Below, in pieces: positions 37,601 to 46,218 of a stretch of DNA of 64,000 nucleotides; the first letter of the stretch is position 1; the number at the start of each line of letters is the position of its first letter. The notes under the pieces are model-generated. The model had not been told where the DNA came from. It was given only the letters and a program-made list of their open reading frames with translations, and searched no databases. Both the position numbers and the translations under genes were made by a program. Source of the DNA: Pararhodobacter aggregans (GTDB lineage Bacteria; Pseudomonadota; Alphaproteobacteria; Rhodobacterales; Rhodobacteraceae); NCBI RefSeq assembly GCF_003075525.1, contig NZ_QDDR01000010.1:124001-188000 (forward strand), read 5' to 3'.

Positions 37601-38794
37601 TCAGCGCATGCCGATCCCCAACTGCATCAGCCCCTTGCGGACCGGGGCCAGCGAATAGAGCGCGTTCAGCGCCGCGGCACGGGCGTCGCGCAGGGGGCGC
37701 GCTTCGATCATCGAGGCGCGGTTCAGCGCGTCCACCCCGGCCAGCCGAAGCGCCACCTCGGGCCAGCGGCGGCGCTGGTAGGCTTCGAGCGGTGCGGGCT
37801 CGCCCAGCGTGTCGGGGCGAGCGAGGTCGATCAGCGCGGTGAGGTCGCCCAAGCTCATGTTCAGCCCCTGCGCGCCGATCGGCGGCACGACATGGGCGGC
37901 CTCGGCCATCAGTGCCGTGCGCTGGCCGATGAAACGTTCCGCCTGCTGGGTGATGATCGGCCAGACGGTGAGCGCCGAGGCCTGTTCCAGCCAGCCGAAA
38001 AGCCCGCCGCTGCGGATGTTCATGGCGTGCGCGAAATCCTCGCGGCTCAGGGATTTCAGCCGGTCGACCTCGGGCCCCGTCTCCATCCAGACCACGGCCG
38101 AGCAGGGTTTGCCATCATGATCGGGCAGCGGCACCAGGGTGAAGGGGCCGCCCGAGCGGTGGACCTCGGTCGAGACATTGTTGTGCGGATCGGGGTGGGT
38201 GACGGCGAAGGCCAGCGCCTTCTGCCCGTAGCGGGTGGTCTTCACGCCGATCCCCAGCGCCTTGCGCACCGGCGAGTGGCGCCCGTCAGCGGCGACCACC
38301 AGCCTTGCGGTCACGCTGCTGCCGTCCGAAAGCCAGACCAGCGCCTCGCGGTCGCGGGTCAGCAGGCGTTGGGTGGCGACACCGGGGCGGAAATCGACCG
38401 CCGGCAGCTCGTCCAGCCGGGCCACGAACTCGCGCCGCAGCAGCCAGTTGGGCAGGTTCCAGCCGAAGGGCTGGGCCGAGACATCCGAGGCGTCGAAATC
38501 ATGGACCACCCGTGCCACCGGCTCGGCCCCGCCCGCATCGACGATGCGCATGACCTGCAAGGGCATCGCATGGGGTTCGAGCCGTGCCCAGAGTCCCGCC
38601 GCCTGCAGGACCGGGATCGAGGGTTGCAGGAAGGCCGTGGTCCTGAGATCGGCGCCGGGCGCATCGCCCGAGGTCACCGGCGGCGCCGGATCGACGCAGA
38701 TCACCGAATAGCCCGCCGCCCCGAAAGCGGCGGCTGCCGCGAGTCCCGCGACACCGCCGCCCGAAATCAGCACATCCACCGCTGTCTTCTGCAT
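37601..38794 (-). CDS. UbiH/UbiF/COQ6 family FAD-dependent monooxygenase
   Basis: 397 residues. FAD-binding ISGGGVAGLAAAAAFG near 11-26, DG motif VVAADGRHSPVRKALG near 165-180, and the ubiquinone-hydroxylase C-terminal signature VPPIGAQGLNMSLGDLTALIDL. It hydroxylates the ubiquinone ring precursor, with NADPH and O2. Which ring carbon (UbiH, UbiF, UbiI or UbiL role) cannot be read from sequence alone. ATG 38794 is preferred because GGAGG stands five bases before it; ATGs at 38806 and 38821 are in frame. Confidence 0.88.
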   Translation of the reverse strand: MQKTAVDVLISGGGVAGLAAAAAFGAAGYSVICVDPAPPVTSGDAPGADLRTTAFLQPSIPVLQAAGLWARLEPHAMPLQVMRIVDAGGAEPVARVVHDFDASDVSAQPFGWNLPNWLLRREFVARLDELPAVDFRPGVATQRLLTRDREALVWLSDGSSVTARLVVAADGRHSPVRKALGIGVKTTRYGQKALAFAVTHPDPHNNVSTEVHRSGGPFTLVPLPDHDGKPCSAVVWMETGPEVDRLKSLSREDFAHAMNIRSGGLFGWLEQASALTVWPIITQQAERFIGQRTALMAEAAHVVPPIGAQGLNMSLGDLTALIDLARPDTLGEPAPLEAYQRRRWPEVALRLAGVDALNRASMIEARPLRDARAAALNALYSLAPVRKGLMQLGIGMR

Positions 38795-38859
38795 CGCTGC
38801 CTCCATCGTTGCGCCTTCCATAGCGCGTTCCGGCGGCGGGGGCGAGGCGACAGCGCGCC

Positions 38860-39105
38860 TCAGCCGCGGGTGATCAGCACCAGCATGACCACCATCAGGG
38901 GCGCGGCGACCACCGCCGGCAGGTAGAGGGCGGGCAGGCCGAAGAGGGTGATGGCGATGCCCCAGATCGAGACCAGCGCCAGAATGACATAGAGCGGGAA
39001 ATCCGGGTCGCCATCGGTCCATTCGCGGGCCATCGCGCCAAGGATCGGCAGGCGATAGGCAAACGAGCGGCGGGCATTGGGGACGGCGATGTCGGCGCTG
39101 GCCAT
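38860..39105 (-). CDS. Small hypothetical membrane protein
   Basis: 81 residues. A polar N-terminus (MASADIAVPNARRSFAYRLPILGAMAREWTDGDPDFPLY) is followed by two helices, VILALVSIWGIAITLFGL and ALYLPAVVAAPLMVVMLVLI. GAGTTACC precedes the ATG. Conserved-looking in layout but I do not know a family name. It lies 65 bp upstream of the UbiH-type gene on the same strand and may be co-transcribed. The next 208 bp to plsY hold only a hairpin AGGGGGGAG-gc-CCTCCCCCCT-like sequence near 39258-39278. Confidence 0.7.
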   Translation of the reverse strand: MASADIAVPNARRSFAYRLPILGAMAREWTDGDPDFPLYVILALVSIWGIAITLFGLPALYLPAVVAAPLMVVMLVLITRG

Positions 39106-39313
39106 TGGTAACTCCGGGATAAAGGATTTACCGGGATATGGCTTTTGCCGGGCGTTCGGGCCATCGGGCGCGATGCCGCACTGCGGCAACGGGTCGCGCG
39201 CGCGCCGTTGTCGCAACCCGGGCGCTGCGGGCGGGGGGTGAGGCGCGTCAGCGCCGAGGGGGGAGGCCCCTCCCCCCTGCGCGGCCGCGGAACGCGCCGC
39301 GCCCTGCGACCCC

Positions 39314-39922
39314 TCAGCGCTTGCCGACGCGGGGTTCGGTGCCGGCCATCAGCCGGCCGATATTGGCGGCGTGGCGGAACCAGACCAGCGCCGCCAGCAG
39401 CAGCGCCAGCACGATCATGCTGGCCGGTCCCAGAACCCACAGCCAGACCGCCGCCGATGCCGTGGCGATCAGCGCCGAAGCCGAGGAGATGCGCAGCAGC
39501 GCGAAAGCCGCGGCCCAGGTGGCGCAGCAGGCCAGGCCCACCGGCCAGGCCAGCGCCAGCATTGTGCCGAGGAACGTCGCCACCCCCTTGCCGCCCCTGA
39601 AGCCCAGCCAGACCGGGAACAAATGCCCCAGGAACGAGGCCAGCGCCGCCAGCTGCGCCGCATCGGCCCCGGCGACGGCGCGGGCGATCAGCACCGCCAC
39701 GCCCCCCTTGCCCGCGTCCAGCAGCAGCGTTGCCGCCGCCGCGCCCTTGTTGCCGGTCCGCAGCACATTGGTCGCGCCGATATTGCCCGAGCCGATCTTG
39801 CGCACATCGCCCAGCCCCAGCGCCCTTGTGATGACCACGCCGAAGGGGATGGAGCCCAAGAGATAGGCGCCGATGCCGATCAGGGCCAGCGCCAGGGGCG
39901 CGGTGGTGATCTCTGGCAGCAT
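39314..39922 (-). CDS. plsY: Glycerol-3-phosphate acyltransferase PlsY
   Basis: Uses acyl-phosphate to acylate glycerol 3-phosphate at the membrane, the first step of phospholipid synthesis. 202 residues and five to seven helices. The three PlsY motifs are present: YLLGSIPFGVVI (17-28), GSGNIGATNVLR (44-55) and GHLFPVWLGFRGGKGVATFLGT (about 99-120). Start overlaps the stop of pyrC' by one base, a conserved alphaproteobacterial pair. Confidence 0.95.
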   Translation of the reverse strand: MLPEITTAPLALALIGIGAYLLGSIPFGVVITRALGLGDVRKIGSGNIGATNVLRTGNKGAAAATLLLDAGKGGVAVLIARAVAGADAAQLAALASFLGHLFPVWLGFRGGKGVATFLGTMLALAWPVGLACCATWAAAFALLRISSASALIATASAAVWLWVLGPASMIVLALLLAALVWFRHAANIGRLMAGTEPRVGKR

Positions 39923-41199
39923 CAGGCGGCCTCGCGCTGATAGACCGGCGCACCGGCGACATAGGTGGCAAGGACCTTACCCTGCAGCCTCGCGCCGTCA
40001 AAGGGCGAGTTCTTGGATTTCGAGCGCAGCGTGAAACGGTCCAGCACGAAGGGCGCATCCGCGTCGAAGAGCACGAGGTCGGCGGGGGCGCCCGCCCCCA
40101 GCCGCCCGGCGGGCAGGCCCAGCCGTTTCGCCGGGTTGAGGCTGAGCGCGCGCCAGAGCTGCGGCAGCGTCAGGTGGCCGTTGTGGTAAAGCCGCAGCGC
40201 CGCGGGCAGCAGCGTTTCCAGCCCGACGGCGCCGGGCGCGGCCTCTTCATAGGGCAGGCGTTTCGATTCCTCGTCCTGCGGCGTGTGCATGGAGCCGATC
40301 ACGTCGATCAGGCCCGAGGCCACGGCCTCGATCACCGCCAGCCGGTCGTCCTCGGACCTGAGCGGCGGGGTCAGCTTGAAGAAGGTGCGGTAATCGCCGA
40401 CGTCGAAATCGTTCAGCGTCAGGTGGTGGATCGACACGCCCGCCGTCACGTCGAGCCCGTTCTTCTTGGCCCGCTCCAGCGCCGGCAGGGTGCGGGCGCA
40501 GGTGATCTGGTCGGCGTGATAGCGCGCGCCGGTCATCTCGATCAGCGCCATGTCGCGGTCAAAGCCCATCCGTTCGGCCATGGGCGAGACGCCGGGCAGG
40601 CCCCTGAGCGAGGCGAATTTGCCCGAGGTGACGGCGGCCCCGGCGGACAATCCCGGGTCCTGCGGGTGGCCCACGACCAGCGCATTCAGCGACCTTGCAT
40701 AGGTCAGGCAGCGCGACAGCACCTTGGTATCGCGCGTCACCTTTTCGCCATCGGTGAAGGCCACGGCGCCCGCGTCCAGCAGAAAGCCGATCTCGGCCAT
40801 CTCGCGCCCCTCGCGGCCGCGGGTCAGGGCGGCCATGTGGCGGACGTTGACCAGCGCCTCGACCCCGGCGCGGCGGGCAAGGAAATCCAACGCCTCGGGC
40901 GTGTCGGTGACGGGTGTGGTGTCGGGGCGGGTGATGAAGGTGGTGACGCCGCCCGCGGCCGCGGCCAGCCCCGCCGAGCGGTAGCTTTCCTTGTGCCGCG
41001 CGCCGGGTTCGCCGACATGGACGCCCCAGTCGACGATCCCCGGGGCGAGGCATTTGCCGCGCGCATCCAGGCGGGTCGCGCCTGCGGGGGCGGGCTGGTT
41101 CAGGGCGGCGATCTTGCCGTCGATGACGGTGAGACTGCCCTGGGCATCGGTCCCGGCCTCGGGGTCGATCAGCCGTGCGTTGTCAAAGTGAAGGATCAT
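39922..41199 (-). CDS. pyrC: Dihydroorotase homologue lacking canonical metal ligands (PyrC'-type)
   Basis: 425 residues in the class I dihydroorotase/amidohydrolase fold. The usual DxHVHLREPG is DWGVHVGEPG (one His and the substrate Arg lost), and the catalytic TDHAPH is GSMHTPQD. Remaining pieces (SIHHLTLNDFDV, FFKLTPPLRSEDDR, EEAAPGAVGLETLLPAALRL) are well kept. Such changes are known in PyrC' proteins that act as non-catalytic partners of aspartate carbamoyltransferase. So this may be structural or use other chemistry, and an active dihydroorotase is expected elsewhere. It is paired with plsY; pyrB is 22 kb away on the other strand. Confidence 0.85.
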   Translation of the reverse strand: MILHFDNARLIDPEAGTDAQGSLTVIDGKIAALNQPAPAGATRLDARGKCLAPGIVDWGVHVGEPGARHKESYRSAGLAAAAGGVTTFITRPDTTPVTDTPEALDFLARRAGVEALVNVRHMAALTRGREGREMAEIGFLLDAGAVAFTDGEKVTRDTKVLSRCLTYARSLNALVVGHPQDPGLSAGAAVTSGKFASLRGLPGVSPMAERMGFDRDMALIEMTGARYHADQITCARTLPALERAKKNGLDVTAGVSIHHLTLNDFDVGDYRTFFKLTPPLRSEDDRLAVIEAVASGLIDVIGSMHTPQDEESKRLPYEEAAPGAVGLETLLPAALRLYHNGHLTLPQLWRALSLNPAKRLGLPAGRLGAGAPADLVLFDADAPFVLDRFTLRSKSKNSPFDGARLQGKVLATYVAGAPVYQREAA

Positions 41200-41285
41200 G
41201 CGCCCCGCCTCGGTTCCGCCCCGGCACGGGGCCCGGGCGGCTTATAGCGCCGGACGGCGGGCGGCGCTACCGGGGTTGTGCGGCC

Positions 41286-41837
41286 TCAGGGGCTTGGCGG
41301 ACCGGCCCCCTGCCCGGTGCGCCGGGCGACAAGGCCCCGGATCATCCGCGCCGCGCCATGGGCATCCGCCAGCCCGGTCAGCCGCAGCGACTGCATGCCC
41401 TGCCCGTCAAGCCGCAGCCGGGCCGGGGCGACGGCGATGCGCCCGATCTCGGCCAGCGGCAGGCTGGCGCCCAGATCGGTGACGACGCGGCGGTCGGTGA
41501 CGATCCAGCGGCTGCCCGCTGCCTGCGCCAGATGGGCCAGCCAAGCCAGCAGGAACGGCGCGAGGAACAGATAGGCCACCGCGGGCCCGGCGCCGAAGAC
41601 CAGCTGTTCGGCCAGCGCCGCGGCCATGGTCACGGCCAGAAGAAACAGGGCCAGAATGCCCAGCACCCGGGGATCGGGGCGGATCTCGGTGAGGATCCGC
41701 TCCCCGGGGGCGAGGCTCAGCGCCGGTCGTCGGATGAGGAAGGCCTGCCGCACCGGCGCGAGGCCGGGCAGGCGCCACAGCAGCGCCAGCGCCAGCGGGA
41801 CAAGGATCAGGATCTCGGCGGAGACAGAGGCGTTCAT
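41286..41837 (-). CDS. Membrane protein with PH-like domain (paralogue 1)
   Basis: 183 residues: an N-terminal helix (AEILILVPLALALLW), then LSLAPGERILTEIRPDPRVLGILALFLLAVTMAAALAEQLVF, another helical pair and the soluble part SRWIVTDRRVVTDLGASLPLAEIGRIAV. The GERILTEIRPD and W-V-TDRRV blocks match those of the next gene upstream (41912-42361), so the two are tandem paralogues. The pattern suggests a bacterial PH (bPH2) domain at the membrane. Function unknown. Confidence 0.75.
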   Translation of the reverse strand: MNASVSAEILILVPLALALLWRLPGLAPVRQAFLIRRPALSLAPGERILTEIRPDPRVLGILALFLLAVTMAAALAEQLVFGAGPAVAYLFLAPFLLAWLAHLAQAAGSRWIVTDRRVVTDLGASLPLAEIGRIAVAPARLRLDGQGMQSLRLTGLADAHGAARMIRGLVARRTGQGAGPPSP

Positions 41838-41911
41838 CGGACAAACCCTTTGCGTCAGCGCAAAGGGTGGCCCGACTCCCGTTAGCGGCCAGTAAACCGT
41901 TCGTGCGCGGC

Positions 41912-42361
41912 CTAATCTGCGCGGCGTTTCGCCCGCCGCTCGCGCGCCTGCAGGATTTTCGCCACCAGCCCGGCGCCGTCTGCCACATGCTTGAGCAGAT
42001 GCTTGTCGCCCGAGCGGGTGATGAGCTGCACATCGCCCAGCAGCGTGCGGACGGTTTCCAGCTCCAGAAGCGGCACGCTGCGCTGACCCGGCAGGATCAC
42101 CCGCCGGTCGGTCAGCACCCAGCGCAGCCCCAGCGTTTCCGACGAGAGATAGAGGGCGCGCACCCCCACGGCGAGGATCGCGCCCAGCGAGCCGATGGCC
42201 GGATAGGGCGTGCCGGTGGCCCAGAGGACCAGCCCGGCCAGCGCCATCAGCCCCACGGCCATCACCCCATGGTCGCGCCAGTAGCGGCCGCGGTCGGGGC
42301 GGATCTCGGCCAGGATCTTTTCGCCCGGCTCAAGCAGGGGATGGTCGGCGGTGGCGGTCAT
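41912..42361 (-). CDS. Membrane protein with PH-like domain (paralogue 2)
   Basis: 149 residues from ATG 42361: LLEPGEKILAEIRPDRGRYWRDHGVM, two helices (VMAVGLMALAGLVLWATG and IGSLGAILAVGVRALYL), then LRWVLTDRRVILPGQRSVPLLELETVRTLLGDVQLITRSGDKHLLKHVADG, the layout of a bacterial PH domain. Paralogue of the neighbouring 41286-41837 gene. A terminator separates it from hflC upstream, so it is probably transcribed on its own or by read-through. Confidence 0.78.
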   Translation of the reverse strand: MTATADHPLLEPGEKILAEIRPDRGRYWRDHGVMAVGLMALAGLVLWATGTPYPAIGSLGAILAVGVRALYLSSETLGLRWVLTDRRVILPGQRSVPLLELETVRTLLGDVQLITRSGDKHLLKHVADGAGLVAKILQARERRAKRRAD

Positions 42362-42371
42362 GGCAGGGTCC

Positions 42372-42406
42372 CGAAAAGGCCGCGCCCCCGGTGAGGGGGG
42401 CGCGGG
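42372..42406 (-). terminator. Rho-independent terminator of hflK-hflC
   Basis: Minus strand: CCGCGCCCCC, 6-nt loop, GGGGGCGCGG (10-bp perfect stem, plus-strand 42380-42405), then CCTTTT. It starts six bases after the hflC stop. Confidence 0.9.
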
Positions 42407-42410
42407 AAGG

Positions 42411-43427
42411 TCAGTTGCCGGCGGCGGGCGCCGGTTCTTCGGCGGGTGCCTCGGCCGGTGCTTCCGCCGGGGCCGGGGCCGGTTCCGGCTCGGCCGGGGC
42501 CGCAGCGGCGGCATCGGCGCGGGCCTGATCCTCGGCCGCCTGGTCGGCGGCGGCGGTGCCCGACGGGTCGATCTGCCGCAGGAAGCGGAAGAAGTCGCTG
42601 TCCGGGCTCAGCACCATGCTGGTGTTCGCCCCGGTCAGCGCCCGTTCGTAGGAGGTGAGCGAGCGCGAGAAGGCGAAGAACTCGGGATCCTGACCGAAGG
42701 CTTCGGCATAGATCCGGTTGCGCTGCGCATCGGCTTCACCGCGGACGATCTCGCTGTCGCGGCGGGCCGAGGAGACGAGTTCCACCACCGTCCGGTCGGC
42801 CTGGGCACGAACCCGCTGCGCGGCCTCGTTCCCGCGGGCGATCTCGTCCGCGGCCTCGCGTTCCCGTTCCGCGCGCATCCGCGCATAGGTGGCGGCGAGG
42901 TTCTGCTCGGGCAGGTCGGTGCGGGTCAGCCGCACGTCGATGACGTCGACGCCCAGCGAAAGCGCCTCGCGCCGCGACACGTCGCGGATCTGGTTCATCA
43001 GCCCGGTCCGGTCCTCGGAGAGCACGGCGTTCGAGGGCACCGAACCCAGCACCTGACGGATGGCGGCGTTCAGGATCCGCTCGATGCGGACCTGGGCGGC
43101 GCGGACGCCTTCGGTGCCGACGGCCTGCCGGAACTGCTGCACATCCGAGATGCGCCAGCGCAGGAAGGCATCGACCACCAGACGGCGGTCATCGGCCGGG
43201 GTGACTTCCAGAGGCTGCGACTGCAGGCCGAGGATGCGCGAATCGTAGCGCACCACCTGGTCGAAGAAGGGCAGCCGGAAATAGAGACCCGGATCGGTGC
43301 GGATCTGCTCGACCTGGCCGAAGCGCAGGACCAGCACGTTTTCGCGCTCATCAACGATGAACATGGCCGACAGCGCGATGGCGGCGGCGATGATCGCGGC
43401 GGGGATCAGAAGCGTGAGCCGTTTCAT
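42411..43427 (-). CDS. hflC: Protease modulator HflC
   Basis: 338 residues. One N-terminal helix (LTLLIPAAIIAAAIALSAMFIV) anchors a band-7/SPFH domain (VDERENVLVLRFGQVEQIRTDPGLYFRLPF and DVIDVRLTRTDLPEQNLAATYARMRAEREREA) in the periplasm, where with HflK it forms a cage around FtsH. The last 45 residues are an Ala/Pro/Glu-rich low-complexity tail (PAEPEPAPAPAEAPAEAPAEEP), longer than in E. coli. Start overlaps the hflK stop by one base. Confidence 0.95.
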   Translation of the reverse strand: MKRLTLLIPAAIIAAAIALSAMFIVDERENVLVLRFGQVEQIRTDPGLYFRLPFFDQVVRYDSRILGLQSQPLEVTPADDRRLVVDAFLRWRISDVQQFRQAVGTEGVRAAQVRIERILNAAIRQVLGSVPSNAVLSEDRTGLMNQIRDVSRREALSLGVDVIDVRLTRTDLPEQNLAATYARMRAEREREAADEIARGNEAAQRVRAQADRTVVELVSSARRDSEIVRGEADAQRNRIYAEAFGQDPEFFAFSRSLTSYERALTGANTSMVLSPDSDFFRFLRQIDPSGTAAADQAAEDQARADAAAAAPAEPEPAPAPAEAPAEAPAEEPAPAAGN

Positions 43428-44611
43428 CAGTTGCTCCCCTGGCTGGTCTGGCCGCTGCGCGGCGTGCTTCCGGCAGGTTCGCGCCGCAGGCTGTCAAGCG
43501 GCAGATAGGGCACGACGCCCGAGCCGCCCTCGCCCGTCACGTTGTCGAGGATGGTCAGATCCATCCCGCCCAGCACGCGTTCCATGGTTTCGAGATACAT
43601 GCGCTCGCGGGTGACCTCGGGGGCGTTGCGGTATTCGTTCCAGACGGCGAGGAAGCGGCTGGCCTCACCCTCGGCGTTATTCACCACCTCGGCGCGGTAG
43701 GCCTCGGCCTCTTCCAGCACCTGCGCGGCTTCACCGCGGGCCCCGGCGAGAACGCGGTTGGCATAGGCATCGGCCTGGCGTTCCAGACGATCCCGTTCCT
43801 GCCGCGCGGCCTGCACTTCGCGGAAGCTGTCGATCACCTCGCGCGGGGGGTCGGCGCGGTCGAAGTTGATCCGGATGACCTGGATCCCCGAGGCGTAATC
43901 GTCGAGGATCTCCTGCACCGCGGTCCTCAGTTCGGCGGCGATCGCCTCGCGGTCGCGGTTGAGGATGGGCGAGAGTTCCGAGCGCGCGATGATGTCGCGC
44001 ATCGCCGATTCCGCCGCCGCCCGCACCGTGTTGGTGGGATCGGCCAGGTTGAACAGGAAATCGGACGGATTGGTCACGTTCCAGACGACCTGGAATTCGA
44101 TGTCCACCACCGCCTCGTCGCGGGTCAGCATCAGGCCCGAATCCAGCGCCGAGCGGCCGGTGCCGACCTCGGTGATGCGTTCGGTCGTGGTCTGCACGAT
44201 CTCGGCCTGGATGATCGGCCAGGGGGCGAAGTTCAGACCGGGGCTGCCGGTGCTGGATTCCTGCCCGAAGAGCAGCTCGACCGAGCGTTCTTCCGGCCGC
44301 ACCTGATAGACCGAGGCATAGACCCAGAGCGCCCCCAGCGCCAGCAGGCCGAAGATGACGCCCCGCCCGGTGATTCCCGGACCCGAACCGCCACGGCCCG
44401 ATCCGCCGGTGCCACCGCCATTGCCGCGGCCGCCGAAGATCACCTTCAGCTGCTGCTGGCCCTTCTTGACGATATCCTCGATTTCAGGGAGCGGGGGCCG
44501 CTCGGGACCGTTGTTGTTGCCGCCGCCGTTGCCGCCGGGGCGATTGCCGCCCCCACCCGAGTTGCCGCGGTTACCACCGCCGCCCCACGGGCCTCCACTG
44601 TTGCCTGACAT
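43427..44611 (-). CDS. hflK: FtsH protease activity modulator HflK
   Basis: 394 residues. A Gly/Asn-rich N-terminus (SGNSGGPWGGGGNRG) leads to PPLPEIEDIVKKGQQQLKVIFGG, one helix (GVIFGLLALGALWVYASVY) and the SPFH domain with RPEERSVELLFGQ and FDRADPPREVIDSFREVQAARQERDRLERQADAYAN. Forms the HflKC complex that regulates FtsH at the inner membrane. ATG 44611 follows GGAGAGGCC; an upstream in-frame ATG at 44638 is less likely. Confidence 0.95.
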   Translation of the reverse strand: MSGNSGGPWGGGGNRGNSGGGGNRPGGNGGGNNNGPERPPLPEIEDIVKKGQQQLKVIFGGRGNGGGTGGSGRGGSGPGITGRGVIFGLLALGALWVYASVYQVRPEERSVELLFGQESSTGSPGLNFAPWPIIQAEIVQTTTERITEVGTGRSALDSGLMLTRDEAVVDIEFQVVWNVTNPSDFLFNLADPTNTVRAAAESAMRDIIARSELSPILNRDREAIAAELRTAVQEILDDYASGIQVIRINFDRADPPREVIDSFREVQAARQERDRLERQADAYANRVLAGARGEAAQVLEEAEAYRAEVVNNAEGEASRFLAVWNEYRNAPEVTRERMYLETMERVLGGMDLTILDNVTGEGGSGVVPYLPLDSLRREPAGSTPRSGQTSQGSN

Positions 44612-44740
44612 GGCCTCTCCTTGGTTCAGGTCTGTCATCTCTCGCGTATCATGCCCTCAATTGGGCACGTTCGGCGGGGATTCAAGCCAAATCCGCCGCC
44701 GCCCTGCCCGTCTGACGGGCATTTTAACCGAAGCGCGCCC

Positions 44741-46099
44741 TCAGCGGGTGGGCTTCTTCATCAGCACCAGTTCCTCGCTCATCGTCGGATGCACCGCGAT
44801 CGTGGCGTCGAAATCGTCCTTGGTGGCGCCCATCTTCACCGCGACCCCGGCGATCTGGATCAATTCGCCCGCCCCGGGTGCGACGATATGACAGCCCAGC
44901 ACGCGACGGCTGTCACGGTCCACGACCAGCTTGAACAGCGCCTTGGTCTCGGCGCCGATGAACGAGGTCTGCATCGGGCGGAAGCTGGCGATATAGACCT
45001 CGACCGCGTGATCCTTGCGCGCCTCTGCCTCGGTCAGGCCGACGCTGCCGGCCTCGGGCCGGGTGAAGACCGCCGAGGGGACGTTGCTGTGATCGACCTT
45101 GACCGGCTTGCCGCCGAAGACGGTATCGGCAAAGGCATGCCCCTCGCGGATCGCCACCGGGGTCAGCTGGATACGGTTCGTGACATCGCCCACGGCAAAG
45201 ATCGAGGGGACATTGGTCTGGCTGTAATCATCGACGATCACCTCGCCGCCCTCGCCCAGCGCCACGCCCGCCGTCTCCAGCCCCAGCCCGGCGGTGTTGG
45301 GCGTGCGGCCGGTGGCGAAGAGCACCGCCTCGAACTCGCGGGTCCGGCCCTGGGTGTCGGTGGCGCGGAACCGGCCGTCCTCCAGCCGCTCCAGCGCGGT
45401 GAGGTCGGTGTTGACCTCCAGCCCGATGCCCTGCCCGACCAGAGCCGCCGCCACATGCTCCTGCAGATCCTCGTCGAAGCCGCGCAGCACCTGGCGGCCG
45501 CGGTACATCAGCGTGACCTGCGATCCCAGCCCCTGGAAGATCCCCGCCATCTCGCAGGCGATGAAGCCGCCGCCCAGCACCAGGATGGAGGCGGGCAGCC
45601 GGTCCGACAGGAACACCTCGTTCGAGGTCCAGGCGCCCGCGTCGCGGAAGGCCTCGGGCACGAAGGGCGTGCCGCCGGTGGCAATGAGAATATGCTTCAC
45701 CGCCAGTGTGCGGCCATCGGCCAGCGTCACCTCATGCGCGCCCGACACCGTGGCGCGCTGGTGGAAGATCGTCACCCCGGCGCTTTCGGCGTTGCGGGTA
45801 TAGATGGATTCGAGCCGGTTCAGTTCCGCATCCAGCCGGTGGCGGAAGGCCATCCAGTCGAAACGCCCCTTCTCGACCTGCCAGCCATAGGCCGCGCCCT
45901 CGTCCATCGCGGCACCGTGGCCGGCGGCAAAGACCATCAGCTTCTTCGGCACGCAGCCGCGGATCACGCAGGTGCCGCCCATGCGGTATTCCTCGGCCAT
46001 GGCGACCTTGGCGCCGTAGTCGCTGGAGGCGATCCGCGCCGCGCGCACCCCGCCCGAGCCGCCACCGATGACAAAGAGGTCGTAGTCGAAATCGGGCAT
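44741..46099 (-). CDS. gor: Glutathione-disulfide reductase
   Basis: NADPH-dependent flavoprotein that regenerates GSH. About 452 residues. FAD-binding VIGGGSGGVRAAR near 10-22, redox-active CVIRGCVPKK (Cys44 and Cys49), NADPH-binding VLGGGFIACEMAGIFQGLGSQVT, ATGRTPNTAGLGLE, and the interface motif HPTMSEELVLM with the catalytic His near the end. Two ATGs in tandem (46102, 46099); the second has better spacing from GGAG. Ends 44 kb-scale operonless; rpiA lies upstream on the same strand, separated by a 3'-end repeat. Confidence 0.95.
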   Translation of the reverse strand: MPDFDYDLFVIGGGSGGVRAARIASSDYGAKVAMAEEYRMGGTCVIRGCVPKKLMVFAAGHGAAMDEGAAYGWQVEKGRFDWMAFRHRLDAELNRLESIYTRNAESAGVTIFHQRATVSGAHEVTLADGRTLAVKHILIATGGTPFVPEAFRDAGAWTSNEVFLSDRLPASILVLGGGFIACEMAGIFQGLGSQVTLMYRGRQVLRGFDEDLQEHVAAALVGQGIGLEVNTDLTALERLEDGRFRATDTQGRTREFEAVLFATGRTPNTAGLGLETAGVALGEGGEVIVDDYSQTNVPSIFAVGDVTNRIQLTPVAIREGHAFADTVFGGKPVKVDHSNVPSAVFTRPEAGSVGLTEAEARKDHAVEVYIASFRPMQTSFIGAETKALFKLVVDRDSRRVLGCHIVAPGAGELIQIAGVAVKMGATKDDFDATIAVHPTMSEELVLMKKPTR

Positions 46100-46170
46100 C
46101 ATTCTCTCCAGGCGGCCGTGTCCCGTCTAGGTAATCGGCCACCCGGCCGAGGACAAGCGCCGCCTGCCTG

Positions 46171-46205
46171 CTTCATTCTGCCCCAAATACGCCCTTCTGG
46201 GGCAA
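46171..46205 (-). repeat. 3'-end repeat behind rpiA
   Basis: On the minus strand: TGCCCC-agaagggcgtattt-GGGGCA followed by GAATGAAG. The core is the exact reverse complement of 11541-11561. It lies 14 bases after the rpiA stop and reads with rpiA. The stem puts TATTT in the loop. Confidence 0.8.
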
Positions 46206-46218
46206 GGCCGCAGCCGGC

